Below are positions 27,066 through 35,967 of a stretch of 64,000 bases of DNA, in pieces. The position numbers and the translations under genes were made by a program. The DNA comes from Comamonas sp. (lineage in GTDB: Bacteria; Pseudomonadota; Gammaproteobacteria; Burkholderiales; Burkholderiaceae_C). The stretch spans positions 62,001 to 126,000 of the forward strand of contig NZ_SPEY01000020.1 in the NCBI RefSeq assembly GCF_009360615.1. The letters run 5' to 3'. Within the stretch, counting starts at the first letter, position 1, and each line of letters starts with the position of its first letter. A model generated the notes under the pieces. It worked only from the letters and a program-made list of their open reading frames with translations. It ran no database searches and was not told the origin of the DNA.

Positions 27066-27810
27066 GACTGAATCGGGGTATTCATGCGCTTCGTGTCGCG
27101 CGCTACATGAACAAGGATCAGAAACTTCAATTTCGCTCTATCGGGTGACAGTCAAACGCGGCAGTCGGAGGGCAGCTATAGAACTGCCGCTAATAGACCA
27201 GGCCATTGTGATCATTGGCGGCAATTGCCGCTATTGCAGTCGCTCGGTACGGATCGTCGAGTGACGCATACGGGTCGGCAGCACCAGTTCGGTACTTACG
27301 AGAGCCGCCGTTCAGATTGGCTGGCTTACTGCAATCCAGCCAGTTTCCGGTTTGAGGCAAACAGAGGAAGTCTTTCCAGATCGCAGATCAATGTCTGGTA
27401 TCGGCAGCAGTTGCCACAGGCTTGCAAAATCTCAGCGGCGGCAACCAGCCTGAAGCCGCCACTTTCTGGGAATTTACGAAAAGAGGATCGATTTTCACAT
27501 TGAGCGCCGACAACGAATATTCACCGGAACGCCTGAGATAAGAATCTATTCAAGCAAGGTCTTTTGGTTGCAGCCAGCAGTCACCAATTCAAAGCCAACT
27601 GGACAGTCTGGACGGCATCGGCCAATCAACGTTTGCAGCGTGGTTGCACATCAGCAGTAATCCGCAATGCCAGCGAGAAGCCACCAAAACGGCCATGGCG
27701 ACGTTTTCTGCAGCTTGGTTATGGTGGTAGCTTGGCGACAAAAAAAAACGCTCTTGGAACGAAAAATGACCAGACAGCGCATGCCACACGGCCACCAACA
27801 TCACAAAAAG
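27066..27810. other. No gene recognised (745 bp)
   Basis: The stretch between the chromate operon and the helicase gene has several short open frames, none with a convincing start signal or recognisable motif. It includes short GCCGC/GCGGC-type repeats (for example GGCGGCAATTGCCGC near 27219) that can fold into hairpins, possibly ending the chromate operon transcript. It may be a remnant left by earlier rearrangement. Confidence 0.4.
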
Positions 27811-29643
27811 CTAGCCCAGCACCTGAGTCAAAGTTCGTTGAACATTGGCTGGCTGCAGCAGACTACTGAGTTCCTTAGACTTTTTATAGCTGTGAGTATG
27901 CGGCATAGGGGCGTAGTACAGCCAAACGGCATTGCGAGCCCGCGTAACGGCCACATACAGCAGCCTGCGCTCCTCTGCCAACGCACTCTCTGACTTGGCA
28001 TAGAAGATCGGCAACTCACCGTCAGCGACACCGACCACAAAGACGTAGTCCCATTCACCACCCTTTGCGGTGTGGATGGTCATGGTCTGCACCACAGGCT
28101 TCTCTTGCTTGGTGGCCCGGAGCATTTCAAGGCCATTGGCATAGTCACGGCATTTCGCGAGCCAAAAATTTAGACCAACTCGGACTTCATTGTTAGAACG
28201 AACGCCGCCGAGAATTTTCAAGTAAATGTCCCGGCATTCTTTGTAGCGCCCCTCTAGCGAGGATGAGCTGGCTGCTTTCTGCAGACTGCGCGCCCTGCTT
28301 TTCCAGTCCTGCTCGTCCACCAGCTTCACCTTGCGAAACACATGAGCCACCGCATTAGCATCAATTGGCGTTTGAGTACGTGCATTCCGGTCAACCAGGC
28401 GAACTAGGCGCAGCACACGCTGAACATGCTGTAGATCACGCACAACGCCCTTCCTCGCAGTATTTATGTCCAGAGCCAGCAAGCTCTGCTCCACTGTCTT
28501 CAGAATTGCTTTAGTACGAGCAAGCACGGCAATGCTTGAGGCATCAACGCCCTGCTCCAGCAACTGCTGAATATCGCGGACAACAGCGTGGATTTGCTCT
28601 ATGGGGCCACCACTGGTCACCAATACTGGCTTCACACCGCTTCGCATGGTCACTATCTTCTGAGTGCTCTTGCCAGCAACAGCCATTGCCAGCTCTGCGG
28701 TCTGGCGGTGCAGGCGGTGAGACTCCGGCAGAGGCATGACCACAGCGCCATCGACGATCTGATCCAGCGGCGTGTAGCTGCTACCGCTAAAGCCGTAGAT
28801 CGCCTGCTCAGGGTCGCCAAAGACCATAAGCTGACAACCACGCTTAACCAATGTGGCGAGCAGCAAATTTTGGGCGGCACTGCCATCTTGGAACTCATCG
28901 ACCAGCACATGGGTGTAGGGAATTTCAGCGCCGCCATCAAGTACATCAACCGCTTTTTCTAGCATGTCTCCGAAGTCCAGCTTGCCCGCCGCTTTCTTGG
29001 CGTGCGCAAAGCGCTTCTGCACAGCCAACGCAATGGGGGCATAAGTAGCCAGACCAGCTGAGAACTTTCGTGAGGTCACCACCTCACGGAGCTTCTGCTT
29101 CGAGGCCTGAGCAAAGCTCAGCGCTTTCAACAACTGCTTCAAACGACGCGAGTCCTTCTGCAACTCACGCACCAGACGAAGCCGCTCCCGGCGTGTGGTG
29201 TCATCTAGTTTTTGCCACAGTTTTTGATCAGTGGCATCTTTCCGGCAACGGCGCAAAGCCTCTTTCAACAACGCAAGACTTTCTGTGCTTGTAGGCACAC
29301 CACCACCGCCGCCACCTGCGCGGGTCACTAGACTCAGGGCAAAGGCGTGAGTGGTCTGTGTGGTGGGCAACTCATTACCATCAGCAGTCTTCTTGCTAGT
29401 TGAAAAATTCTTACCAGAATTGCCCTTCTGCTCGAGGCTGCGCTGAAGTCGATCACGGAACTCACCTACAGAATTTTTGGCGAAGCTCAAGACCAAAATT
29501 TGTGAAGCTGGTGTTCCGTTGCGCACCAAGTGCTTGATACGCTGAATGAGCGTGGTGGTCTTGCCACTGCCAGGACTGGCGCGCACTTCCACGTTTTGCA
29601 GCGTGGTCCGCACTATCTGGCGCTGATGACTGGTTGGCTTCAT
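27811..29643 (-). CDS. UvrD/Rep-like superfamily 1A DNA helicase
   Basis: A 610-residue helicase. Motifs in order: Q-motif region THQ-like start, Walker A ASPGSGKTTT (residues 22-31), motif II LVDEFQDGS, motif III LMVFGDPEQAIYGF, motif IV PLPESHRLHR, motif V TIHTAKGGEWDYVFVVG, motif VI LLYVAVTRARNAVWL. It is shorter than UvrD (720) and has no nuclease domain. Stand-alone island copies often act in plasmid/phage replication or in defence; function here not known. The ATG at 29643 is right before the Q motif, so the start is firm. Confidence 0.85.
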   Translation of the reverse strand: MKPTSHQRQIVRTTLQNVEVRASPGSGKTTTLIQRIKHLVRNGTPASQILVLSFAKNSVGEFRDRLQRSLEQKGNSGKNFSTSKKTADGNELPTTQTTHAFALSLVTRAGGGGGGVPTSTESLALLKEALRRCRKDATDQKLWQKLDDTTRRERLRLVRELQKDSRRLKQLLKALSFAQASKQKLREVVTSRKFSAGLATYAPIALAVQKRFAHAKKAAGKLDFGDMLEKAVDVLDGGAEIPYTHVLVDEFQDGSAAQNLLLATLVKRGCQLMVFGDPEQAIYGFSGSSYTPLDQIVDGAVVMPLPESHRLHRQTAELAMAVAGKSTQKIVTMRSGVKPVLVTSGGPIEQIHAVVRDIQQLLEQGVDASSIAVLARTKAILKTVEQSLLALDINTARKGVVRDLQHVQRVLRLVRLVDRNARTQTPIDANAVAHVFRKVKLVDEQDWKSRARSLQKAASSSSLEGRYKECRDIYLKILGGVRSNNEVRVGLNFWLAKCRDYANGLEMLRATKQEKPVVQTMTIHTAKGGEWDYVFVVGVADGELPIFYAKSESALAEERRLLYVAVTRARNAVWLYYAPMPHTHSYKKSKELSSLLQPANVQRTLTQVLG

Positions 29644-29807
29644 TTGGGTTATGGTTTTATGGCCTGAAACTCAGTGATTGCATGTGCCATGCAGATCAAA
29701 GAATCATCGAGAAAACACATGTTTTTTGAAGAAAATAGCTGGTGAGATGATTCGTTTTTTTGATGTGTTTTCCGAAATAATTGGCTTCTATATCAGTAGC
29801 GCTCGGC

Positions 29808-30650
29808 CTACTTCTTGATGCTCTTCATCAGGCCGTTCCAGTCTATTTTTGCCAGATAGCACTCAAGCTTGGGAGTCGCCTTCAGCGCGTTATGCATGAT
29901 GAATTTCGCATCTATGCTGTGCTTGTCGATCCAACGGTTTGCACGTTTAAGGTATGCCGTGTCCGAAGCATCTGCGCGGCCACCACAGCAAGCGGCCAGC
30001 AAACGGCCCAACTCGGTTTTGCTTCGCGGCAGCGCGTAGAACTTCAAGCATTTCTCCCAGAGCTGCTTATGGTTAAAAGAGATGAGGTCTTCCAACGTGC
30101 GGATGCCGTGCTTTCTCAAGGCATCCTTGCCACTCAAGCGCAGCTCAACGTGAAAGCACTTGATGGCATCGGCACCTGGACGCGCATTGTTGATCTTGCT
30201 GGCTTTATCTGCGTAGACCGCCAGGACACTGCCGTCACGGCCACCATTTCCTGCCCGCTTGCCGCAGTAAAAGGTGCCTTTACATTGAACGAAGTGTGAC
30301 CGCTGGCTCGTCACTTTTACGGAACCGAGAAACGCAGTAAGTAGCGCCGTGCGAGCCTTGTTGGGTAGAGTCACATCACGTGCCAACTCGGCATAGGTTG
30401 GATCGGCATTAGTTTCCGCCCTCAGGATTTCTTTCGCTATAGGCAGGCATTTGCGCGTCGGCTGAAACAGGTCCAACTTGCACTTGCGGTTGGCCTGAAA
30501 CTTGGGCTGATCGTTCGTCACAGTCAGAAAGGTGCAGTGCTCGCGCAGCTCTTCAAACTCAGCTTCTGATGCCGGGCGGTCTAGCCATATCGTCACACGA
30601 TCAGCCCCATATACAGGTGAACGAGACACCGCGTTGTTCTCGATAATCAT
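29808..30650 (-). CDS. Putative phage/plasmid-type replication initiator
   Basis: A 280-residue basic protein. I see a block SVLAVYADKASKINN followed by CFHVELRLSGKDALRKHG, which is like the C-terminal Tyr-containing part of filamentous-phage/plasmid rolling-circle initiators (II/X family: VYxK ... xExRL). No ATPase motif. The start is set at ATG 30650 because the longer frame has no ribosome site and overlaps the preceding gene. Last of a leftward three-gene set (AlpA-like, RepA-like, this). The family call is weak. Confidence 0.45.
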   Translation of the reverse strand: MIIENNAVSRSPVYGADRVTIWLDRPASEAEFEELREHCTFLTVTNDQPKFQANRKCKLDLFQPTRKCLPIAKEILRAETNADPTYAELARDVTLPNKARTALLTAFLGSVKVTSQRSHFVQCKGTFYCGKRAGNGGRDGSVLAVYADKASKINNARPGADAIKCFHVELRLSGKDALRKHGIRTLEDLISFNHKQLWEKCLKFYALPRSKTELGRLLAACCGGRADASDTAYLKRANRWIDKHSIDAKFIMHNALKATPKLECYLAKIDWNGLMKSIKK

Positions 30651-30751
30651 GATGAGTCTTCTTGAGATGGGGGAGGGACGTTGCAGGTGTTGCGTGAAAT
30701 CAGGCTTTGCATGGGAAAGCCGCAAATCACGCAACACGTGCAACACAGGGA

Positions 30752-31654
30752 TCACAGGCAGTGACCGCGCAAATGAAAAGCCAGTGCGCTCAAGCGGCGG
30801 GAGATAGTGCTCTTGTTGCAGCCCAAGACTTCGCCGATCTCCTCCAACGATTTGTTTTCTTCTTTACGAAGGCGATAGATTTCGCGATCCCGTCTGTCTG
30901 GAGAAACGCAGGGCAGGCAGTGGCGTTTAATGCGGCCCTCAGCGTCCACGCGGATGTTTTCGATCACAGCACTGTGGCCCGTCGCTGCAAAAAAACTACC
31001 GGAGATGGGAGCGACCGTAAACGCCGATGGGTAGCCCTGGTCAGGCTCACAGGGGCAGACTGTGAATACGCAGTTAAAGCAGGAAGACAAGTAGGCCTCT
31101 TCCTCTTTGCTAAACCCTTGAAAGATAAAAATGACCAGCGCGCCCTTGCCGACTACAGCACGCTTGAATGCAGACAAATTAGCTTCGGACCAGCGCGCCT
31201 TTTTGTTAGCTGCGGGGACAACCACGACGCGACAGCCCCCTGCTTTCGGCGGCCCCATGAGAGCACGGCCTTCTTGGCTGCGATAGTCGGGAGGATTCAG
31301 CGTCTTAGGGACGAGCACGGAGATATTGACTTCGCTATCGATCAAACGCGACACCTGAAATTTCAGATCACTTGCGGAAACATGATCAGCCGCGAATATC
31401 TCGACATTCTTTTGCTTTCCTACAGGTAACCCGAAGATCGTGCCTCCCGCGCACAAGTCAGCCGCGATTCCATAGGCAACCAAGGTGGCAGAAGCACCTA
31501 CTCCTACCGAAACCCCATAGCAGCGAGACTCAGCCAGAGGCAAGGATTTGCTAGGGACTGAAGATTTGGCTGAATCGCTGCTTTGGGCATCCTTCTTCAC
31601 AGCTGGCGCTGCAGGTTTTTGAGCATTGATTTCACTTGGATTTGGCGTATTCAT
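30752..31654 (-). CDS. RepA-like protein with degenerate P-loop and C-terminal helix-turn-helix
   Basis: A 300-residue protein. Residues about 45-240 resemble a RecA/RepA-type replication helicase (VSVGVGASATLVAYGIAADL, GTIFGLPVGKQKNVEIFAAD, VIFIFQGFS), but the P-loop reads GVGASATL, without the Lys-Ser/Thr of a working Walker A. Residues about 255-295 are a helix-turn-helix (REIYRLRKEENKSLEEIGEV, then NKSTISRRL). It is likely a DNA-binding replication or regulatory protein that has lost ATP hydrolysis. Ribosome site GAGGAGC precedes the ATG at 31654. Confidence 0.55.
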   Translation of the reverse strand: MNTPNPSEINAQKPAAPAVKKDAQSSDSAKSSVPSKSLPLAESRCYGVSVGVGASATLVAYGIAADLCAGGTIFGLPVGKQKNVEIFAADHVSASDLKFQVSRLIDSEVNISVLVPKTLNPPDYRSQEGRALMGPPKAGGCRVVVVPAANKKARWSEANLSAFKRAVVGKGALVIFIFQGFSKEEEAYLSSCFNCVFTVCPCEPDQGYPSAFTVAPISGSFFAATGHSAVIENIRVDAEGRIKRHCLPCVSPDRRDREIYRLRKEENKSLEEIGEVLGCNKSTISRRLSALAFHLRGHCL

Positions 31655-31845
31655 GGGCTGATAGCTCCTCGGTGGAAAAAATTGGCAAAGCGAAGCCCCT
31701 GCACCTGATCAACAAGCACATGCGATACGAAAAAGTGCGGGGATGTTTAGCGATTCATCGCAAGGTCGGAGTCGGTGCTGCGATAGGCTTACTACAGTGC
31801 GCGAAGGCACTGAGAGAGCAATTCACTGCCCCTGACAGTGCAGAC

Positions 31846-32259
31846 TTAGCGGTGTGCTGGGGGCGCGTTGCGGCCTTGTTGATCCACCCAGTTCAAGAAT
31901 TCGTTCTCGTTGATGAGAACTCGTCGACCGATACGGCGGATTGCAACTGCCAACCCGTTCCCGGGTAAAACGGTTTCAACACCGTTGCGAACGGCAGCAA
32001 CACGAGGCTTCGCCGCAAAAATGAGCGCTCTTAACGCGTTTTCGCTAAATGCGGGATGCTTAACATTGAACTGCGCCACCGTCAGCCAGGAAATTTTAGG
32101 AGGCACTTCCTTCAACTCGGGCGCAGAAGATACTTTCAGTTTGGCATCTTCCGTTTGGTGATGGACATAGCTATGGACAGAGAAAGGTTTCGAGCCGCTT
32201 GCCAAGTAAGCACCACCAACAAGATTCACGCCAGCCAAAGGCGCAAGAGAAATTTTCAT
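31846..32259 (-). CDS. AlpA/excisionase-like helix-turn-helix protein
   Basis: A 137-residue protein. The C-terminal part has the winged-helix pattern of AlpA/Xis-type proteins: NALRALIFAAKPRVAAVRNG, then IRRIGRRVLINENEFLNWVD. Such proteins act as recombination directionality factors or activators on islands. I prefer the ATG at 32259 with AAGGA in front; a longer frame starting at 32319 would translate the tandem repeat at 32267-32302. First of the leftward three-gene replication-like set near the right island end. Confidence 0.7.
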   Translation of the reverse strand: MKISLAPLAGVNLVGGAYLASGSKPFSVHSYVHHQTEDAKLKVSSAPELKEVPPKISWLTVAQFNVKHPAFSENALRALIFAAKPRVAAVRNGVETVLPGNGLAVAIRRIGRRVLINENEFLNWVDQQGRNAPPAHR

Positions 32260-32266
32260 ACCGTAA

Positions 32267-32302
32267 TCCTTGCAAAATTGTTCATCCTTGCAAAATTGTT
32301 CA
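32267..32302. repeat. 18-bp tandem repeat, two perfect copies
   Basis: TCCTTGCAAAATTGTTCA occurs twice head to tail just upstream of the AlpA-like gene, overlapping its ribosome site. Directly repeated 18-mers at this place suggest an operator or iteron for the AlpA-like or RepA-like protein. Confidence 0.7.
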
Positions 32303-32516
32303 TCAGCACTTGCTGACAACCTCTACTTTTGCAGGTTCTAGGCTCGGAAACAGTGACGCACAACGCACAAAATTTTGCGTCACTCGAGACTTCTTCTATA
32401 GCGAAAATTCGATATGAATCAGGGTTCCGGTGGTATCTTTAATTCATTTCTGAAGCAAATAGATAAAAATATAAATGAATTCATCGGAATACTAAAATTT
32501 CATTTTAATGAAAAAC

Positions 32517-33593
32517 TCAGCAACGAAGAAAGGCTAATTTTTTATAATTTTGATCACGCAATTTAATTGCTCTAACTAATTTTTGCCGGACTCCTTCTGT
32601 AATTTTCTCACGATCATCCGATGGCCTACCTGGATTAATTAGTCCACGTTCCGGCACTGGCACACTATTATTTTTTCTTTTCCATCTGACAACTTTTTCG
32701 ACAATCCCATCACCAAATTTCAAGGCAAGCTTATTAATATCTGCTCCATTATTATATTCATCCAAGATCATAATATACTCTTGATATAAGCCAAATCTAT
32801 CAACATGCTTTGGAGTTTTTTCTAAAATATTTGCCTTGATAAGTAGTGAATATTGCTTCAACAACTCCTTCTCCGCATTTTTCAATTGAAAATCCAGAGG
32901 AAATTCCAAATCAAACCGAATATCAACCTCCGTTACCCCTAGCGAAGGGGTAACGTAATCATCACCCCAAACTGTTGCGCTGCGCATGAAAATTGAGCCG
33001 TCAGCGCCTCTTACCATCTGATCGTTAAGTTCATATCCCTTACCACGCTTGCTACGTTTCAAGGGCTTAAATCCTTCTGAATCTATACCTTTTATCCTTT
33101 CCAACCAAGGCGTAGCTACCGTACCTAGTTCGATAAATGGTGTATATCGCCACATATGTGCAGCAGTATCAACATCAACTTCTAAAAATTTTAGAGGATC
33201 GCGCCACTCAACCAAACAGTATGTTTCGAGCCAATAACGCTTTGATACTCTGAAAATTATTTTCTCTTCAAGTCCCGGAAAATTACTAGTTCTGTCTATA
33301 TATTCCCCAATTGTTTCTTTTATTTTCTCATCAAGCATTTCCAAGCCTTCTGATTCAAAAAATCGTATATCAATTGTCCGTATTATTTTCTCGTCAAGAA
33401 ATAAGTCACTGACAAGTAAATTCTGAGCCTGTGCAATGAGAAACTGCAGCTGTGAAAATTGCTCCCATGTAAGTGCGGAGAGCATCTCGTAGGCCATCAG
33501 ATACTCTGGATTACGACGCAGAAATTGCCATGCCCATTGTTGTGCAGTCCGCTCGTTCGAGGGCTCAGGTGTTGATGTAGATTCTTCAGCCAA
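32517..33593 (-). CDS. Island protein with DUF6499-like N-terminal domain
   Basis: A 358-residue, AT-rich gene. The first 40 residues (QWAWQFLRRNPEYLMAYEML) match the transcriptional-regulator-like DUF6499 domain found in proteins of integrative elements; the rest has a helical C-terminal region (EYNNGADINKLALKFGDGIV) that could be a second DNA-binding unit. The frame begins with TTG preceded by GGAG at 7 bases, and the conserved domain begins 12 residues later, so TTG is the likely start. It is the last gene before the right att repeat. Probably regulatory; not certain. Confidence 0.65.
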   Translation of the reverse strand: MAEESTSTPEPSNERTAQQWAWQFLRRNPEYLMAYEMLSALTWEQFSQLQFLIAQAQNLLVSDLFLDEKIIRTIDIRFFESEGLEMLDEKIKETIGEYIDRTSNFPGLEEKIIFRVSKRYWLETYCLVEWRDPLKFLEVDVDTAAHMWRYTPFIELGTVATPWLERIKGIDSEGFKPLKRSKRGKGYELNDQMVRGADGSIFMRSATVWGDDYVTPSLGVTEVDIRFDLEFPLDFQLKNAEKELLKQYSLLIKANILEKTPKHVDRFGLYQEYIMILDEYNNGADINKLALKFGDGIVEKVVRWKRKNNSVPVPERGLINPGRPSDDREKITEGVRQKLVRAIKLRDQNYKKLAFLRC

Positions 33594-33664
33594 AAGTGCT
33601 CCAAGGGATGCTTTGCCCCTAGTCTAGACAGAAGTCATCATGGATGTTTGATGGGCCTCTGCCG

Positions 33665-33683
33665 TGTCACAGCTATGTCACAG
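33665..33683 (+). promoter_or_regulatory. Candidate integrase arm-type sites, right end
   Basis: TGTCACAG twice (33665-33672 and 33676-33683), exactly 11 bp apart, matching in sequence and spacing the pair at 1633/1644 next to the left repeat. Inferred integrase arm sites, 108 bp from the right att core. Confidence 0.45.
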
Positions 33684-33790
33684 TTGGAGGAAAATTTCAG
33701 CACTATTCGGCATCAATCTGGGATGCTAAAATTGACTTGTCTCGAGTGAAGACAGTACTGAGCATCAATCGGCAATACTCCGCGCCAGAG

Positions 33791-33835
33791 TTCGTAATGA
33801 GAAGGTCGCGTGTTCGATTCATGTCTCCGGCACCA
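33791..33835 (+). repeat. Right 45-bp attachment repeat of the island
   Basis: Identical over 45 bp to 1540-1584 (tRNA-Thr(CGT) 3' end from the anticodon loop to CCA). The 5' half of a tRNA is missing here too, so the intact gene should be further left, outside the window. The two copies define an island of 32.2 kb. Confidence 0.9.
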
Positions 33836-33972
33836 TAACAACTAGGTTTCACGCAGGTCCCACGCAAACAGTGGAGCGGGTTGCGCGCTACGATAAGGCT
33901 GCCTCCGACGTCTCCCCGGAATTGAGTAGCAGGTGAGCTTGGAGTCCAATCCCATGCAACAGGAGATTGGAC

Positions 33973-34236
33973 GTGAAGAAGAGATTTACGGAAGAACAGA
34001 TCATTGGCTTCCTGCGGGAAGCCGAATCGGGCTTACCGGTGGCCGAGCTGTGCCGGCGGCACGGCTTCTCCGAGGCCAGCTATTACCTCTGGCGCAGCAA
34101 GTTTGGCGGTATGAGCGTGTCCGATGCCAAACGTCTGAAGGAGCTGGAAGCCGAAAACGGACGGCTCAAACGGCTGCTGGCCGAAGCCCTGCTTGAGAAC
34201 GAGGCGACGAAAGAAGCCTTGAGAAAAAAGTGGTGA
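33973..34236 (+). CDS. IS3-family transposase OrfA
   Basis: An 87-residue DNA-binding subunit: helix-turn-helix ([16 protein letters not shown] then [18 protein letters not shown]) followed by a leucine-zipper stretch ([20 protein letters not shown]). GTG start at 33973 with AGGAGA in front. It ends after the slippery heptamer AAAAAAG (34224-34230), in the right phase (A AAA AAG) for -1 slippage into OrfB. Confidence 0.9.
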   Translation: MKKRFTEEQIIGFLREAESGLPVAELCRRHGFSEASYYLWRSKFGGMSVSDAKRLKELEAENGRLKRLLAEALLENEATKEALRKKW

Positions 34237-35063
34237 GCGCACCCGCACGGCGCGAGTTGGTGCGTCACATGGTCAGCCGTGGACTGAGCGAGCGTCGTTC
34301 GCTGCGTGTCATCGGCATGAGCGCCAGTGCCCTGCGCTACAAACCAGCCTGCGACCACAACTGTGCCTTGAAGGAGAAGATCATCGCTCTGGCACAGCGT
34401 CATCGTCGCTACGGGGCCGGCATGATCTATCTGAAGCTGCGCCAAGCCGGAGAGATCGTGAATCACAAGCGGGTGGATCGTCTGTATGCCCAAGCCGGTC
34501 TTCAGATCAAAAAGCGCAGGCGCAAGAAGATCCCGATATCGGAGCGCCACCCTTTGGTACGCCCGACAGTTGCCAACCAGGTGTGGTCCATGGACTTTGT
34601 CTTTGACCGCACAGCGGAAGGACGCAGCATCAAAAACCTCACGGTAGTGGATGACGCAACCCATGAGGCTGTGGCCATCGTGCCGGAGCGGGCCCTGGGT
34701 GGCAACCAACTGGTGCGCATCCTGGAGCAACTCGCCAGGACAAGGGGGCTACCCAAGGCGATCCGAACTGACAACGGCAAGGAGTTCTGCGGTCGAGCCA
34801 TGCTGAACTGGGCCCACGCCAGGGGCGTTCAGCTGTTTCTGATCGAACCGGGCAAGCCCAACCAGAACGCCTACATCGAATCATTCAACGGGCGCTTTAG
34901 GGATGAATGCTTGAACGAACATTGGTTCACCAGTCTGGCACATGCCCGTGTGATCGTCGAGGCTTGGCGCCGGGAATACAACGAAGAGCGGCCCAAGAGA
35001 TCGCTTGGTGGACTCACGCCCACAGCCTATGCCCAGAGGCTGATGCAAAAGCAGTTAAATTAA
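34230..35063 (+). CDS. IS3-family transposase OrfB (DDE integrase domain)
   Basis: A 277-residue catalytic part in the -1 frame to OrfA, joined by frameshift to form OrfAB. It has an HTH_21 region ([20 protein letters not shown]) and an rve-type DDE domain: Asp in WSMDFVFD, Asp in RTDNGKEF, Glu in [12 protein letters not shown]. All three catalytic residues are intact, so the element may be active. Confidence 0.92.
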   Translation: MVSAPARRELVRHMVSRGLSERRSLRVIGMSASALRYKPACDHNCALKEKIIALAQRHRRYGAGMIYLKLRQAGEIVNHKRVDRLYAQAGLQIKKRRRKKIPISERHPLVRPTVANQVWSMDFVFDRTAEGRSIKNLTVVDDATHEAVAIVPERALGGNQLVRILEQLARTRGLPKAIRTDNGKEFCGRAMLNWAHARGVQLFLIEPGKPNQNAYIESFNGRFRDECLNEHWFTSLAHARVIVEAWRREYNEERPKRSLGGLTPTAYAQRLMQKQLN

Positions 35064-35085
35064 CCTCGGACTCCAAAGCCTTGTG

Positions 35086-35967
35086 CTACTGAAAACGGGG
35101 GGACGTCGGCTCCGCCTTGATCGCCGCATTCAGGGTTGCCCACAGCTCCTTGGTGACGGGCACCATGTCCTGCCTGAAGTACCACCAGAAGTGACCGCCT
35201 ACGTAATTCGCGGTGGTGATCTTCATCGTGTAATAGCGGGTCAGGTACTCGGCCTTCTTGGTTTTGCGCGAGGTACCCACTTCCCCGAACCCGATCTTGG
35301 AATTGGGGAACATCACGTGCAGCTTGTCGAACACCTGCTGCCAGTTGGGCTTGAGTCCATTGCAGTCATCCTCATAGTAGGAAATCCAGACGTAGTCCAG
35401 ACCCTGCTTCATGTAGGCAGGAACATTGGCCTCGGCCCACTTGAACATTTCATTGGAGGGCTGCGACCAGCAGCCCTGGTTGTAGTAGAGCGTGAGCGCG
35501 GCCGTCTTGTTCTGCGCCTTCACGATGTTGTAGGCGCTGGTCATCTTCGCCACCACATCGACATTGGCCCCCAGCCACTCGCCGTTGACCTCGTTGGCTA
35601 CTTCCCAGATATCCACCACATCCGACAATGCACTGAGGTATTGGTTGGTCCGTTGTATATACCCATCCACGCTGTACTGCTTGACGTAGTACGAGTCCAA
35701 TATCTCACCCATCACATAGGAAACTTTGGAGATCTCCACTGCGGGTTTGCGGTAATAGTCCGGGTTCACGAACTCATCGAAGACGATGCGCGTGGTAGGC
35801 CGGTAGGCCAGCGACGATAGGCTGCGTGTGATGTCGCTGAGCCTGCTCACGTCGTCCACGGTGACGCCGTAGATGGGAGTCGGGACTATGCGGCCCGAGG
35901 GCACGTTGGTCTGAGCCGATACGACGGAGCACAGAGAGGCAATGCAAAATGGGATAAGCGCTTTCAT
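35086..35967 (-). pseudogene. Secreted glycoside-hydrolase-like gene truncated by the IS
   Basis: About 293 residues are left, with a signal peptide (LIPFCIASLCSVVSAQ) and a TIM-barrel glycoside-hydrolase pattern: possible acid/base Glu in EVANEVNGEW (about 125) and nucleophile Glu in GFGEVGTS (about 227). The last residues (TSPRFQ) and the stop are encoded by the IS end, so the native C-terminus is gone. If the IS is removed, the frame continues a few codons at 33842-33904, so only the C-terminal tip was lost. Start ATG 35967 has GAGGGA in front. Confidence 0.75.

Larger units (their letters stand above)
33905..35109 (+). mobile_element. IS3-family insertion sequence
   Basis: An element of about 1.2 kb with imperfect terminal inverted repeats: the left end CCGACGTCTCCCCG corresponds to the right end (reverse complement CCGACGTCCCCCCG), and the similarity continues (AGTAGCA, TTGGAGTCC). 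It encodes OrfA and OrfB with a frameshift site. Target duplication is not clear: CTCC is present at both borders only if the left end is taken two bases in. It lies 70 bp right of the island repeat and truncates the gene on its right side. Confidence 0.88.

Noticed and set aside
27225-27869. Two plus-strand frames of about 90-100 residues between the chromate operon and the helicase
   Set aside because: No ribosome site, no motif, and the second overlaps the well-supported leftward helicase gene.
32259-32319. Longer start of the AlpA-like protein including a repeated EQFCKD unit
   Set aside because: It would translate the 18-bp tandem repeat; ATG 32259 has a good ribosome site, so the repeat is more likely regulatory.
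33760-33838. A complete tRNA-Thr gene at the right repeat
   Set aside because: Only the anticodon loop to CCA is present; upstream bases cannot form the D-arm or the 5' acceptor strand. Treated as att site.
33903-35113. CTCC as a 4-bp target duplication of the IS
   Set aside because: It requires moving the left end two bases inside the inverted repeat; the exact ends cannot be fixed from this copy alone.
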